Source: Bacillota bacterium
GTDB lineage: Bacteria > Bacillota > Bacilli > Bacillales_B > DSM-18226
Assembly (NCBI GenBank): GCA_021821235.1
Contig: JAKACS010000068.1
Location: 1 to 9,898, forward strand
Direction of reading: 5' to 3'
Length of the DNA stretch: 9,898 nucleotides
Shown: positions 1 through 6,011 of the stretch, in pieces
Numbering within the stretch: the stretch's first letter is position 1
How the letters are laid out: each line of letters opens with the position of its first letter
Notes under the pieces: model-generated
What the model was told of the DNA's origin: nothing
Databases searched by the model: none
The model's input: the letters and a program-made list of their open reading frames with translations, nothing else
Translations under genes and position numbers: made by a program

Positions 1-232
1 TGCTGTCGCTAATATGCCAGGGGCTGTACCGCGAACTTCTACAATTGCTCTGACAAATGTGACAGTTCCCTATGCGCTTGAAATTGCCAATAAAGGATAC
101 CACCAAGCATGCCTTGAAAATGAAGCGCTATTGAAAGGAATTAACACCCTTAATGGTTTGGTTACCTATAAAGCGGTAGCGGAAGCCCATGGCCTGGATT
201 ATGCGGATGCAAGAACACTTTTAGCAAACTAA
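1..232 (+). CDS. ald: Alanine dehydrogenase, C-terminal fragment (5' end outside window)
   Basis: NAD-dependent alanine dehydrogenase interconverts L-alanine with pyruvate and ammonia in the cytoplasm. In Bacillus it supports growth on alanine and sporulation. Only the last 76 residues are visible; the first complete codon starts at base 2, and the ATG at 14 is internal. The stretch [14 protein letters not shown] is the strongly conserved family segment that follows the nucleotide-binding region. After it come the helix beginning [14 protein letters not shown] and the tail with [14 protein letters not shown], both typical of Ald C-termini. The gene ends with TAA at 230-232, whose last base is already part of the terminator stem shared with the convergent peptidase gene. 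No frameshift or truncation is visible in this part. Identification is by recognised family sequence; the Rossmann domain and catalytic residues lie upstream and cannot be checked here. Confidence 0.95.
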   Translation, partial: AVANMPGAVPRTSTIALTNVTVPYALEIANKGYHQACLENEALLKGINTLNGLVTYKAVAEAHGLDYADARTLLAN

Positions 233-257
233 AAAAGATCCGATATCGGATCTTTTT
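232..257. terminator. Bidirectional terminator between ald and pepQ
   Basis: This is a perfect 26-bp palindrome, AAAAAGATCCGAT followed by its exact complement. It gives a GC-containing core (GATCCGAT/ATCGGATC) flanked by A5 and T5 on either side, so an RNA from either strand forms a hairpin ending in U5. It begins on the last base of the ald stop codon and its T5 ends within the pepQ stop codon. One element therefore fills the whole 23-bp gap and can end both converging transcripts. The true loop must open a few of the central pairs. Confidence 0.9.
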
Positions 258-1353
258 ATTGAATGATTTGCAGTTCCTTTGGATAGTTTGTCAGTACTTT
301 AACGCCAGTTTCGGTTATGTATACGTCATCCTCAATTCGCACCCCGGCGATTTCAGGTACGTAAATTCCTGGTTCAATTGTAAAGACCATGCCTTCCTTC
401 AGTTTTAGCTCATTTGTTTCGGTCATGGAAGGATACTCGTGAACACTGATCCCAAGGCCATGTCCCAATCGATGGGGAAAAAATTCTCCGTAGCCGGCTT
501 CGCTGATAATAAGGCGGGCTGCAAGATCGACTTCCGCAGCGGTCTTCTCCGGCTTGCTTGCTTCAATTGCGGCGAGCTGTGCTTTTAAAACGGTATTGTA
601 AATTTCATTTTGTTTTTCGCTAATCTCACCAAAGGCAACAGTTCTTGTAATATCTGAACAATATCGATCGACCACAACACCGAGATCGAATAAAACGAAA
701 TCCCCTTTTTGAATTTTGGTTAAACCAGGGGTGCCATGTGGACTAGCTGCATTTGCTCCTGTCAGCACCATTGTTGCGAAAGACATTTCGGTTACCCCTT
801 TTTTCTTTAAAGCAAATTCAATGGCTGAAAGGATTTCCAGCTCTGTCTTACCTTCTTTTACTTCATTAACACCGACTTCGACAGCGTAATCGGCAAGGGC
901 ACAGGCTTCCTCGATCGTTTTAAGCTCTTTCGCATCTTTGATCATCCGTAGAGTTCGGAGCTTTTCTTCAGCCGATAGGAAAGCGGCCTTTGGAAAAAGT
1001 GCTGACAGTTGTTCGTATCGCTCAACGTTCAAATGCTCTTTTTCAATTGCTACTTTTGCGATACCACTGATTCTTTTGTTTACTGCTTTCTGGATAAATT
1101 CCCTCGGTTGGTCAATGTCACTATAGCCAATGATCTCATAATGCCATCCTGATTTTTTCGCTTCACCCTTTTCCATGCCCGGACAAATAAGGAATGGTTC
1201 TTCCTCTTGGAAAATGGCCATTGCCAAAAGCCGTTCGTGTGGATCGCTGTAAAACCCGCTTAAATAAAAAATATTTTCCGATGATGTCAGAAAGCAAAGC
1301 TGGATATCGTTTTGTTTCATCCACGTCTGCACGTTTTTGATCCGCTGATTCAT
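256..1353 (-). CDS. pepQ: M24-family Xaa-Pro dipeptidase (PepQ-like)
   Basis: Cytoplasmic metallopeptidase of the M24 'pita-bread' family, expected to remove residues in front of proline using two metal ions. The product is 365 aa, normal for this group. The N-terminal creatinase-like domain (about 1-130) includes SGFYSDPHERLLA, characteristic of the Bacillus YkvY/PepQ subgroup. The C-terminal catalytic domain (about 135-360) shows all five metal ligands: D223 (FDLG), D234 (SDITRT), H298 (GHGLG), E327 (EPGIY) and E341 (RIEDD). I chose the ATG at 1353, which lies 8 nt from the GGAGG at 1363-1367. An in-frame TTG sits immediately upstream at 1356 but is only 5 nt from it. It is divergent from ytkL across 170 bp, and I see no convincing sigma-A promoter for it there. 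Exact dipeptide versus longer-peptide specificity cannot be told from sequence. Confidence 0.9.
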   Translation of the reverse strand: MNQRIKNVQTWMKQNDIQLCFLTSSENIFYLSGFYSDPHERLLAMAIFQEEEPFLICPGMEKGEAKKSGWHYEIIGYSDIDQPREFIQKAVNKRISGIAKVAIEKEHLNVERYEQLSALFPKAAFLSAEEKLRTLRMIKDAKELKTIEEACALADYAVEVGVNEVKEGKTELEILSAIEFALKKKGVTEMSFATMVLTGANAASPHGTPGLTKIQKGDFVLFDLGVVVDRYCSDITRTVAFGEISEKQNEIYNTVLKAQLAAIEASKPEKTAAEVDLAARLIISEAGYGEFFPHRLGHGLGISVHEYPSMTETNELKLKEGMVFTIEPGIYVPEIAGVRIEDDVYITETGVKVLTNYPKELQIIQ

Positions 1354-1450
1354 CAAAAAAGCCTCCTTTAAGGTAAATCCTAACTACATTGAGAGTAGCA
1401 ATATAATGGAAAAAAGTAAACAAGAAGCACATTTTCAGAATCGTATTTGT

Positions 1451-1479
1451 TTTAAATTGCTAACGAATTTCACTATAAT
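1451..1479 (+). promoter_or_regulatory. Sigma-A promoter of ytkL
   Basis: The -10 element TATAAT (1474-1479) matches consensus fully, and TTTAAA (1451-1456) lies 17 bp upstream as a 4/6 match to TTGACA. The expected start site is near 1486, about 24 nt ahead of the ytkL ribosome-binding site. The -10 element overlaps the left arm of a long inverted repeat, described separately. Confidence 0.7.
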
Positions 1480-1492
1480 GAAATTAGTGAAA
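1468..1492. promoter_or_regulatory. Candidate operator: perfect dyad across ytkL -10 and start site
   Basis: TTTCACTA (1468-1475) and TAGTGAAA (1485-1492) are perfect 8-base inverted arms separated by 9 bp. The left arm overlaps the -10 hexamer, and the right arm covers the expected start of transcription. The left arm would therefore not be in the ytkL RNA, which argues for a DNA-level protein site rather than an RNA hairpin. Centre-to-centre spacing is about 17 bp, closer to 1.6 helical turns than to two. The cognate regulator is unknown to me. It could still be chance in AT-rich DNA. Confidence 0.4.
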
Positions 1493-1523
1493 GCGAATAC
1501 TTTTAGTTTGGAGGAGAAGATAA

Positions 1524-2204
1524 ATGAAAGTATCTTATCATGGCCATTCTGTGGTGCAAATTCAAACAAACAGCAAGACAATTTTTATTGATCCGTTTAT
1601 TTCCGGGAACGATTTAACCGATTTGAAAGTGGAAGATGTCAAGCCAGATGTTATTATTTTGACACATGGACATGGCGACCATCTTGGCGATACGGTTGAA
1701 TTGGCAAAAAAACACAGCTCTCTTGTGATAGCCAATTTTGAATTGGCTGCATATCTTAGCTGGCAAGGACTGCAAACCCATGGTATGCATATTGGTGGTT
1801 CCTATCAATTTGATTTTGGCAAAGTGAAGCTGACACAGGCATTTCATGGAACCGGCTTAATAACGGAAAATAAGGAGATCATTTATTGCGGGATGCCGGC
1901 AGGCGTTTTGTTTATGAATGAAGGGAAGACAATCTATCATGCAGGGGATACAGCTTTATTCTCTGACATGAAGCTGATTGGTGAGCGACACCCTACTGAT
2001 CTCGCTTTCCTGCCGATTGGTGATAATTTTACTATGGGTCCGGAAGATGCGGCATATGCGGCTAACTTGTTAAAAGCAAAAATTGTTGTGCCAATTCACT
2101 ATAACACGTTCCCACCAATCAAACAGGATCCGCATGCGTTTGTCCAAATGCTGGACGGTGGAAATGGAAGAGTTCTTCAGCCTGGAGAAGGAATTGAAAT
2201 TTAA
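1524..2204 (+). CDS. ytkL: UPF0173 metal-dependent hydrolase YtkL (metallo-beta-lactamase fold)
   Basis: Predicted cytoplasmic metal-dependent hydrolase of 226 aa, the usual length of UPF0173 proteins. Its substrate is not known. The metallo-beta-lactamase ligand set is complete: THGHGDH at 47-53 (H48, H50, D52, H53), H108 in AFHGTG, D142 in YHAGDT, and H192 in PIHYNTFP. The opening MKVSYHGHS and the segment FIDPFISGN are also typical of the family, whose N-terminus runs straight into the beta-sandwich. The ATG start has a strong GGAGGAG at 1510-1516, with 9 nt from GGAGG to the ATG. No terminator follows the gene, so the small membrane gene starting 98 nt later may be co-transcribed. There is no signal peptide. 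Family assignment is secure; any specific reaction (lactonase, RNase or other) would be a guess. Confidence 0.93.
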   Translation: MKVSYHGHSVVQIQTNSKTIFIDPFISGNDLTDLKVEDVKPDVIILTHGHGDHLGDTVELAKKHSSLVIANFELAAYLSWQGLQTHGMHIGGSYQFDFGKVKLTQAFHGTGLITENKEIIYCGMPAGVLFMNEGKTIYHAGDTALFSDMKLIGERHPTDLAFLPIGDNFTMGPEDAAYAANLLKAKIVVPIHYNTFPPIKQDPHAFVQMLDGGNGRVLQPGEGIEI

Positions 2205-2246
2205 AAATCTGGTGATTGAATCAAGCAGTGAAAATAGACTTTTTTC

Positions 2247-2290
2247 CCTCCTCCAAGCATACAAATGAAACAAGCAGTTTTTGGAGGAGG
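2247..2290 (+). promoter_or_regulatory. Hairpin masking the ribosome-binding site of the small membrane gene
   Basis: CCTCCTCCAA (2247-2256) is the exact reverse complement of TTGGAGGAGG (2281-2290), which is the Shine-Dalgarno sequence of the gene starting at 2303. In the RNA the two arms would form a 10-bp, GC-rich stem with a 24-nt loop and bury the ribosome-binding site. No T-run follows the stem, and the other strand has A's after it, so it does not read as a terminator in either direction. The left arm also resembles the anti-Shine-Dalgarno of 16S rRNA. The structure is seen directly; control of translation is inferred. Confidence 0.55.
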
Positions 2291-2302
2291 AGAGTGGAAC
2301 AA

Positions 2303-2548
2303 ATGAAACGAAACAGGTATTTGCTTTGCCTATTGGCTTCTTTTTTCTTGCTTTATTATGCTATGCCGCGTATTTCGGTTACAGCTGAGGGTCTGCAAGG
2401 TGTTTTTGCACTCGTTTGGATCATATTTGCACTTTTTGTAATTTTAGGAAACCTAACCGGTTTGCTCTATCATCCAAAAAGACCAGCAAAGGCTGGCAGA
2501 CCACAATCGGAACGGCTTAGAAAAAAATCACGCTCTTATCTGGGATAA
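2303..2548 (+). CDS. Small two-helix membrane protein, function unknown
   Basis: I do not recognise this 81-aa product. It has two likely transmembrane helices, about residues 5-22 (YLLCLLASFFLLYYAM) and 33-56 (GVFALVWIIFALFVILGN). They are followed by a very basic tail rich in K and R (about 58-81), which suggests a cytoplasmic C-terminus and, with two helices, a cytoplasmic N-terminus. The start is uncertain. The ATG at 2303 lies 12 nt behind GGAGGAGG. A GTG at 2294 would be only 3-6 nt from it, and a TTG at 2216 would lengthen the protein by 29 residues but has no upstream site. Its ribosome-binding site is paired in a hairpin. It lies downstream of ytkL with no terminator between them and is closed by its own terminator, so it may share the ytkL transcript. 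It could be mistaken for spurious, but the paired hydrophobic segments and strong GGAGG support a real gene. Confidence 0.75.
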   Translation: MKRNRYLLCLLASFFLLYYAMPRISVTAEGLQGVFALVWIIFALFVILGNLTGLLYHPKRPAKAGRPQSERLRKKSRSYLG

Positions 2549-2572
2549 AATACAAGCGAACGACAAAATGGC

Positions 2573-2605
2573 ACTCCGCAGTAGTTTAAAGCTTCGGAGT
2601 TTTTT
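2573..2605 (+). terminator. Rho-independent terminator after the small membrane gene
   Basis: ACTCCG (2573-2578) pairs with CGGAGT (2595-2600). One C/T mismatch then precedes two further pairs, closing an AT-rich loop. The stem is followed at once by a T run (2600-2605). It lies 24 nt after the stop codon and separates the ytkL unit from the ytoI promoter. Confidence 0.85.
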
Positions 2606-2641
2606 CGTCTTCATTTTCCTCGCTCCTTTGAAAATGCCTCA

Positions 2642-2670
2642 TTGAATCAAATCCTGTTAAACTTTATAAT
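2642..2670 (+). promoter_or_regulatory. Sigma-A promoter of ytoI
   Basis: TTGAAT (2642-2647, 4/6 match to TTGACA) and a perfect TATAAT (2665-2670) are separated by the ideal 17 bp. Transcription should start near 2677, giving a leader of about 45 nt. The terminator just upstream makes ytoI an independent unit. Confidence 0.75.
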
Positions 2671-2709
2671 GAATGTACCAGCAAACTAAGTCATCGGATT
2701 CTATTTATA

Positions 2710-2717
2710 AAGGGTGA
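2710..2717 (+). promoter_or_regulatory. Ribosome-binding site deciding the ytoI TTG start
   Basis: AAGGGTGA (2710-2717) retains the GGTGA part of the Bacillus anti-Shine-Dalgarno complement and ends 5 nt before the TTG at 2723. The alternative GTG at 2714 lies inside this element, so it cannot be the start served by it. No ATG is nearby in frame. Confidence 0.6.
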
Positions 2718-2722
2718 AGGTC

Positions 2723-4042
2723 TTGGCTACAAAACATGAACAAATTTTACAATATATTGATGAACTGCCTATTGGAGAAAAAATATCGGTACGGCAAATT
2801 GCCAAGGCAATGAATGTGAGTGAGGGAACGGCTTATCGTGCCATCAAGGACGCGGAAAACAAGGGATATGTCAGCACGATTGAACGGGTTGGCACCATTC
2901 GCATTGAACGAAAGAAAAAAGAAAACATTGAGAAGCTTACATTTGCAGAAGTGGTAAACATTGTTGATGGCCAGGTTCTTGGGGGAAGGGCCGGTTTACA
3001 TAAAACATTAAACAAATTTGTGATTGGCGCGATGAAGCTGGAAGCAATGATGCGCTACACTGAAGCGGGCAACCTGCTAATTATCGGCAACCGGACAAAG
3101 GCGCATGAGCTTGCCTTGAAAGCAGGGGCGTCAGTGCTGATTACTGGTGGATTTGATACAGACGATGAAGTAAAAAAGCTTGCTGACAAACTCCAACTGC
3201 CGATTATTTCAACCAGTTATGACACCTTTACGGTTGCAACGATGATCAATCGCGCGATTTATGATCAATTAATTAAAAAGGAAATTATTTTAGTTGAAGA
3301 TATTTTAACACCGCTAGCTGAATCGTATTTTTTGCAAATTACCGACCCCACGGCAAAATGGCACGAATTAAACCATGCGACAAAGCACAGCCGCTACCCG
3401 GTTGTTGATCATAATAAGAAGATTCAAGGGATGGTTACGGCGAAAGATGTTGTTGGACATGATGAGGCAACACCGATTGAAAAAATCATGACGAAAAATC
3501 CGATGACAGTTAATGGGAAAATGAGTGTCGCGTCTGCAGCCCATATGATGGTGTGGGAAGGGATTGAACTTCTACCTGTTGTCGATGACGGCAATAAACT
3601 TGAAGGAATTATCAGCAGGCAGGATGTTTTAAAAGCATTGCAAATGATTCAACGCCAGCCCCAAGTTGGGGAAACAATTGATGACATTGTCACAAGCCAA
3701 CTAACGTTGATGAGCGGAAAAGCAAGGGGAGAGGATGTATATTCTTGTGAAGTTACCCCGCAAATGACTAATCATATTGGAACTATATCGTACGGTGTGT
3801 TCACAACGATTGTCACAGAAGCGGCCAAGCGCGTGTTGAAAGGCTATAAAAAAGGCGATCTTGTTGTTGAAAATATTACGATTTATTTTATCAAGCCGGT
3901 TCAAATTGAAAGTATGATCGAGATTTATCCGAAGGTCTTGGATGTGGGCCGAAAGTTTGGGAAAGTCGACGTTGAAGTATTCAATGACGGGATTCTTGTT
4001 GGAAAAGCGATGATGATGTGCCAGCTGATTGACCGGCATTAA
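2723..4042 (+). CDS. ytoI: YtoI: HTH-DRTGG-CBS-hotdog multidomain protein
   Basis: A 439-aa cytoplasmic protein of unknown function and conserved architecture. Residues 7-58 form a winged-helix-like segment (VRQIAKAMNVSEGTAYRAI). Residues about 72-185 are a DRTGG domain (GNRTKAHELALKAGASVLI), a fold also found next to CBS pairs in inorganic pyrophosphatases. Two CBS motifs follow at about 193-250 and 255-315 (SRYPVVDHNKKIQGMVTAKD; ELLPVVDDGNKLEGIISRQD). The C-terminal 110 residues resemble a hotdog/thioesterase-like fold. CBS pairs usually bind adenine nucleotides, so a nucleotide-responsive DNA-binding regulator is plausible, but this is inference. The start is TTG: it gives MATKHEQ, fits the 439-aa length I recall for the B. 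subtilis homologue, and is spaced correctly from AAGGGTGA. It is transcribed from its own promoter and convergent with ytpI across a 49-bp gap. Confidence 0.9.
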   Translation: MATKHEQILQYIDELPIGEKISVRQIAKAMNVSEGTAYRAIKDAENKGYVSTIERVGTIRIERKKKENIEKLTFAEVVNIVDGQVLGGRAGLHKTLNKFVIGAMKLEAMMRYTEAGNLLIIGNRTKAHELALKAGASVLITGGFDTDDEVKKLADKLQLPIISTSYDTFTVATMINRAIYDQLIKKEIILVEDILTPLAESYFLQITDPTAKWHELNHATKHSRYPVVDHNKKIQGMVTAKDVVGHDEATPIEKIMTKNPMTVNGKMSVASAAHMMVWEGIELLPVVDDGNKLEGIISRQDVLKALQMIQRQPQVGETIDDIVTSQLTLMSGKARGEDVYSCEVTPQMTNHIGTISYGVFTTIVTEAAKRVLKGYKKGDLVVENITIYFIKPVQIESMIEIYPKVLDVGRKFGKVDVEVFNDGILVGKAMMMCQLIDRH

Positions 4043-4059
4043 AAAATAGTACCTAAGCT

Positions 4060-4091
4060 GCAAAAAGCCGCTTCTTTTAACGGCTTTTTGC
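4060..4091. terminator. Bidirectional terminator between ytoI and ytpI
   Basis: GCAAAAAGCCG (4060-4070) and CGGCTTTTTGC (4081-4091) form a perfect 11-bp stem with a 10-nt loop. The A5/T5 tracts flank the GC core on both sides, so each strand gives a GC hairpin ending in U5. It occupies most of the gap between the two converging stop codons and directly abuts the ytpI stop at 4092-4094. Confidence 0.92.
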
Positions 4092-4400
4092 TTAATTTTC
4101 AGTTTTAACGTTCTCTGCTTCTTTGACTGCGTGTGGAAAATAAGATTTGGCTGCCTTAAATCCTGCCAATGCACTCATGCTGCCAATTAAAATAAAGAGG
4201 CCAGAAATGATGTATGTAATTGGTGTTTGGTACAAAAACAGCTCGTTTATGCCGAATAGCAGCACAAATAAACCGAGTGCAATGCTTGATTTTGCTGAAA
4301 GCCACTTTTTTTCCGCGGGACGGTGGCTGCGAACATATTTCATTTTGTAAAATATATAAAAAGCAAGTGAAAGGATAATGGCAAAAACAAGTACAGGCAT
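4092..4400 (-). CDS. ytpI: YtpI-like small integral membrane protein
   Basis: A 102-aa membrane protein, close to the length I recall for Bacillus YtpI; its function is unknown. Three hydrophobic helices are visible: about residues 2-19 (PVLVFAIILSLAFYIFY), 38-56 (SSIALGLFVLLFGINELF) and 60-81 (ITYIISGLFILIGSMSAL). Between helices 1 and 2 lies a basic loop (KMKYVRSHRPAEKKW), and the C-terminus is polar, so the positive-inside rule places that loop in the cytoplasm. The ATG at 4400 has a near-perfect AGGAGGTG (4408-4415) at 7-nt spacing. It is divergent from nrnA across 120 bp and convergent with ytoI. The symbol rests on position, size and topology rather than on any functional motif, and no enzymatic residues are apparent. 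Confidence 0.8.
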   Translation of the reverse strand: MPVLVFAIILSLAFYIFYKMKYVRSHRPAEKKWLSAKSSIALGLFVLLFGINELFLYQTPITYIISGLFILIGSMSALAGFKAAKSYFPHAVKEAENVKTEN

Positions 4401-4435
4401 TTTACTGCACCTCCTGTTCTTGAAAATCTACTTTA

Positions 4436-4465
4436 ATTGTAACTTTCTTTTTGAAAAAATGCCAT
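4436..4465 (-). promoter_or_regulatory. Possible sigma-A promoter of ytpI
   Basis: On the minus strand, ATGGCA (4465-4460, 4/6 match) and TACAAT (4441-4436, 5/6 match) lie 18 bp apart, upstream of the ytpI ribosome-binding site. The same stretch must also hold the nrnA promoter. The best plus-strand candidate there, TTGTAA (4437-4442) with CATAAT (4463-4468), has a 20-bp spacer that is longer than usual. Confidence 0.3.
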
Positions 4466-4485
4466 AATAGAAAGAGATTTCTATT
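4466..4485 (+). promoter_or_regulatory. GAGA-loop hairpin with T-rich tail ahead of nrnA
   Basis: AATAGAAA (4466-4473) and TTTCTATT (4478-4485) are perfect 8-base inverted arms with a four-base GAGA loop, a GNRA-type tetraloop. TTTCTT follows. The stem holds a single G-C pair, so it is weak as an intrinsic terminator. It could be an operator between ytpI and nrnA, an RNA element in the nrnA leader, or chance in AT-rich sequence. Confidence 0.3.
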
Positions 4486-4520
4486 TTTCTTAACAGTCAC
4501 AATGGTGAAGGGAGACCAAT

Positions 4521-5459
4521 ATGAAAGACCAAATAGTAAAAATGATTCAAAAATATGAAACCATCATTATTCACCGCCACGTTCGCCCGGATCCAGATGC
4601 ATATGGCTCACAGGGGGGCTTGGCGGAAATCATTAAAACCTCCTATCCGGAAAAAAAGGTCTATACTGTCGGTAAGGAAGATCCTTCACTGAATTTTATG
4701 CGCCGCCTGGATGTGCTTGAAGATTCGGTGTACAACGGTGCGCTTGTCATTGTTTGTGATACGGCAAATCAGGAACGGATCTGTGACGGGCGCTATTTGC
4801 TGGGGGATCAATTAATTAAAATTGACCATCATCCAAATGAAGATCCATATGGGGATCTATTGTGGGTAGATACAAATGCAAGTTCGGTCAGCGAGATGAT
4901 TTATGAACTCTATTTGTTTGGCAAGGATAAGGGGCTTAAGATAAACGATGAAGCGGCTCGGCTTCTCTATGGAGGAATCGTTGGAGATACAGGCAGATTT
5001 TTGTTTCCAAGCACAACAGAAAAAACATTTGCATATGCTGGCGAGTTAATCCATTATGATTTTTCGCGTACGGAACTTTACGACAAACTCTATGAGCTGA
5101 AAGCCAATATTGTAAAATTAAATGGCTACATTCTACAAAATTTTGACTTCCGCCCAAGCGGCGTTGCTTCGATGGCTCTCACAAAGCCGCTATTAGAAGA
5201 GTACGGGGCAGTTCCTTCTGAAGCATCCTTGTTAGTAGGAACATTGGGAAATGTAGCTGGGATTAAGGCTTGGGTCTTTTTTATCGAGGAAAATGACCAA
5301 ATCCGTGTCCGTCTGCGTTCAAAAGGAGCGGAAATCAATGGTGTCGCGAGGAAATTTAAAGGCGGCGGCCATCCACTTGCAGCAGGGGCATCCATCTATT
5401 CTTGGGATGAAGCAGAAGCTGTGATTAAAGAGTTAGAGAAGGCTTGTAACGGGAAGTGA
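4521..5459 (+). CDS. nrnA: NrnA: oligoribonuclease (nanoRNase) / pAp phosphatase, DHH family
   Basis: NrnA degrades RNA fragments of about 2-5 nt, the end products of mRNA decay, and removes the 3' phosphate from 3'-phosphoadenosine 5'-phosphate left by sulfate assimilation. It acts in the cytoplasm. At 312 aa it is a standard full-length DHH/DHHA1 protein. The metal-binding motifs of the N-terminal DHH domain are intact: H18-x-H20 and D24/D26 in HVRPDPDA, CDTAN at 79-83 (D80), DHHPN at 102-106 and GDTGRF at 155-160 (D156). The C-terminal DHHA1 substrate-binding domain ends with GGGHPLAAGA (281-290). The ATG at 4521 has GGGAG (4510-4514) 6 nt upstream. It forms a single-gene unit, convergent with ytrI across 48 bp. 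B. subtilis keeps the same neighbours, where it was formerly called ytqI. Confidence 0.95.
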   Translation: MKDQIVKMIQKYETIIIHRHVRPDPDAYGSQGGLAEIIKTSYPEKKVYTVGKEDPSLNFMRRLDVLEDSVYNGALVIVCDTANQERICDGRYLLGDQLIKIDHHPNEDPYGDLLWVDTNASSVSEMIYELYLFGKDKGLKINDEAARLLYGGIVGDTGRFLFPSTTEKTFAYAGELIHYDFSRTELYDKLYELKANIVKLNGYILQNFDFRPSGVASMALTKPLLEEYGAVPSEASLLVGTLGNVAGIKAWVFFIEENDQIRVRLRSKGAEINGVARKFKGGGHPLAAGASIYSWDEAEAVIKELEKACNGK

Positions 5460-5475
5460 ATTTTCAAACGAACTA

Positions 5476-5508
5476 AAGGAAGGGTTCAGCAAGGAAAAAC
5501 CCTTCCTT
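5476..5508. terminator. Bidirectional terminator between nrnA and ytrI
   Basis: AAGGAAGGGTT (5476-5486) pairs perfectly with AACCCTTCCTT (5498-5508) around an 11-nt loop. The T-tracts outside the stem are short and broken on both strands, so efficiency is less certain than at the other two junctions. The stem reaches the last base of the ytrI stop codon. Confidence 0.75.
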
Positions 5509-6011
5509 CATTTCTCGTATTGCAGCTCCAATTGAATGGAAATGGTTGTGTAGATGAACATTTCCTTAACGATCAATTTGTATCTTTTTCCGTTTAAGCG
5601 AACCGGTTTGTTTTCAATGATTTTTTTCAGCAGATCCTTGCTTTTATAGACTGTATCCAAATCTTTGGCTACCATCATCTGCAAGTCCTCTTTGACAGAA
5701 TCCTCCTCCATAAACACGCTGTAGGAATCAAGATCGTATTTTTCTCCATTGGTGATTTTTACATTGATTTTTTGCACGGTCAACTTCTCAATATTTCGTT
5801 TGTTCGCTGCCTTATATTCATCCTGCCATATTTTTATTTCGTTGTTTAAATCGGCGATATGCTCTTGCTGTTCGCGAATTAGCTTTGTATGCTTTTCCTG
5901 CCAGACGCCGAACATATACAAAAAAATGAACCAGCTGATAACACCGCCAATCGCTGCCCCCGCAAAAAAGCGCTGCCATGAACGTTTTCGGTACAATGGC
6001 GGGATCCTCAT
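5508..6011 (-). CDS. ytrI: YtrI: sporulation membrane-anchored coiled-coil protein
   Basis: A 167-aa bitopic membrane protein whose B. subtilis counterpart belongs to the mother-cell sigma-E regulon. Its biochemical role is unknown. The basic N-terminus MRIPPLYRKRSWQRFFAG leads into one transmembrane helix (about 18-36). A charged heptad-like stretch (about 40-75) predicts a coiled coil, followed by an alpha/beta domain with VKITNGEKYDLD and a C-terminal TTISIQLELQYEK. By the positive-inside rule the soluble part lies outside the mother-cell cytoplasm. I chose the ATG at 6011 because it overlaps the ytrH stop codon as ATGA, a classical coupling arrangement, and gives the MRIPP start I recall for the homologue. 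An in-frame start at 6038 would add nine residues and overlap ytrH by 31 bases. A weak GGGGAG lies 11 nt upstream, which also favours coupling. Confidence 0.88.
   Translation of the reverse strand: MRIPPLYRKRSWQRFFAGAAIGGVISWFIFLYMFGVWQEKHTKLIREQQEHIADLNNEIKIWQDEYKAANKRNIEKLTVQKINVKITNGEKYDLDSYSVFMEEDSVKEDLQMMVAKDLDTVYKSKDLLKKIIENKPVRLNGKRYKLIVKEMFIYTTISIQLELQYEK

Noticed and set aside
1354..1440. Possible sigma-A promoter for pepQ (TATATT on the minus strand near 1402)
   Set aside because: No -35 with more than chance similarity occurs at 15-19 bp spacing, so I could not support it as a feature.
2216..2302. N-terminal extension of the small membrane protein from TTG 2216
   Set aside because: It has no upstream ribosome-binding site, would run through the hairpin, and adds a polar segment ahead of the first helix; the ATG at 2303 behind GGAGGAGG is better supported.
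2612..2636. CATTTTC/GAAAATG 7-base inverted repeat just upstream of the ytoI -35
   Set aside because: The arms are short and AT-rich, with an 11-bp gap and no extension; expected by chance in this kind of sequence.
3701..4174. Long minus-strand reading frame of 157 codons across the ytoI 3' end
   Set aside because: It is antisense to the well-supported hotdog domain of ytoI, crosses the terminator and the ytpI end, and has no recognisable domain.
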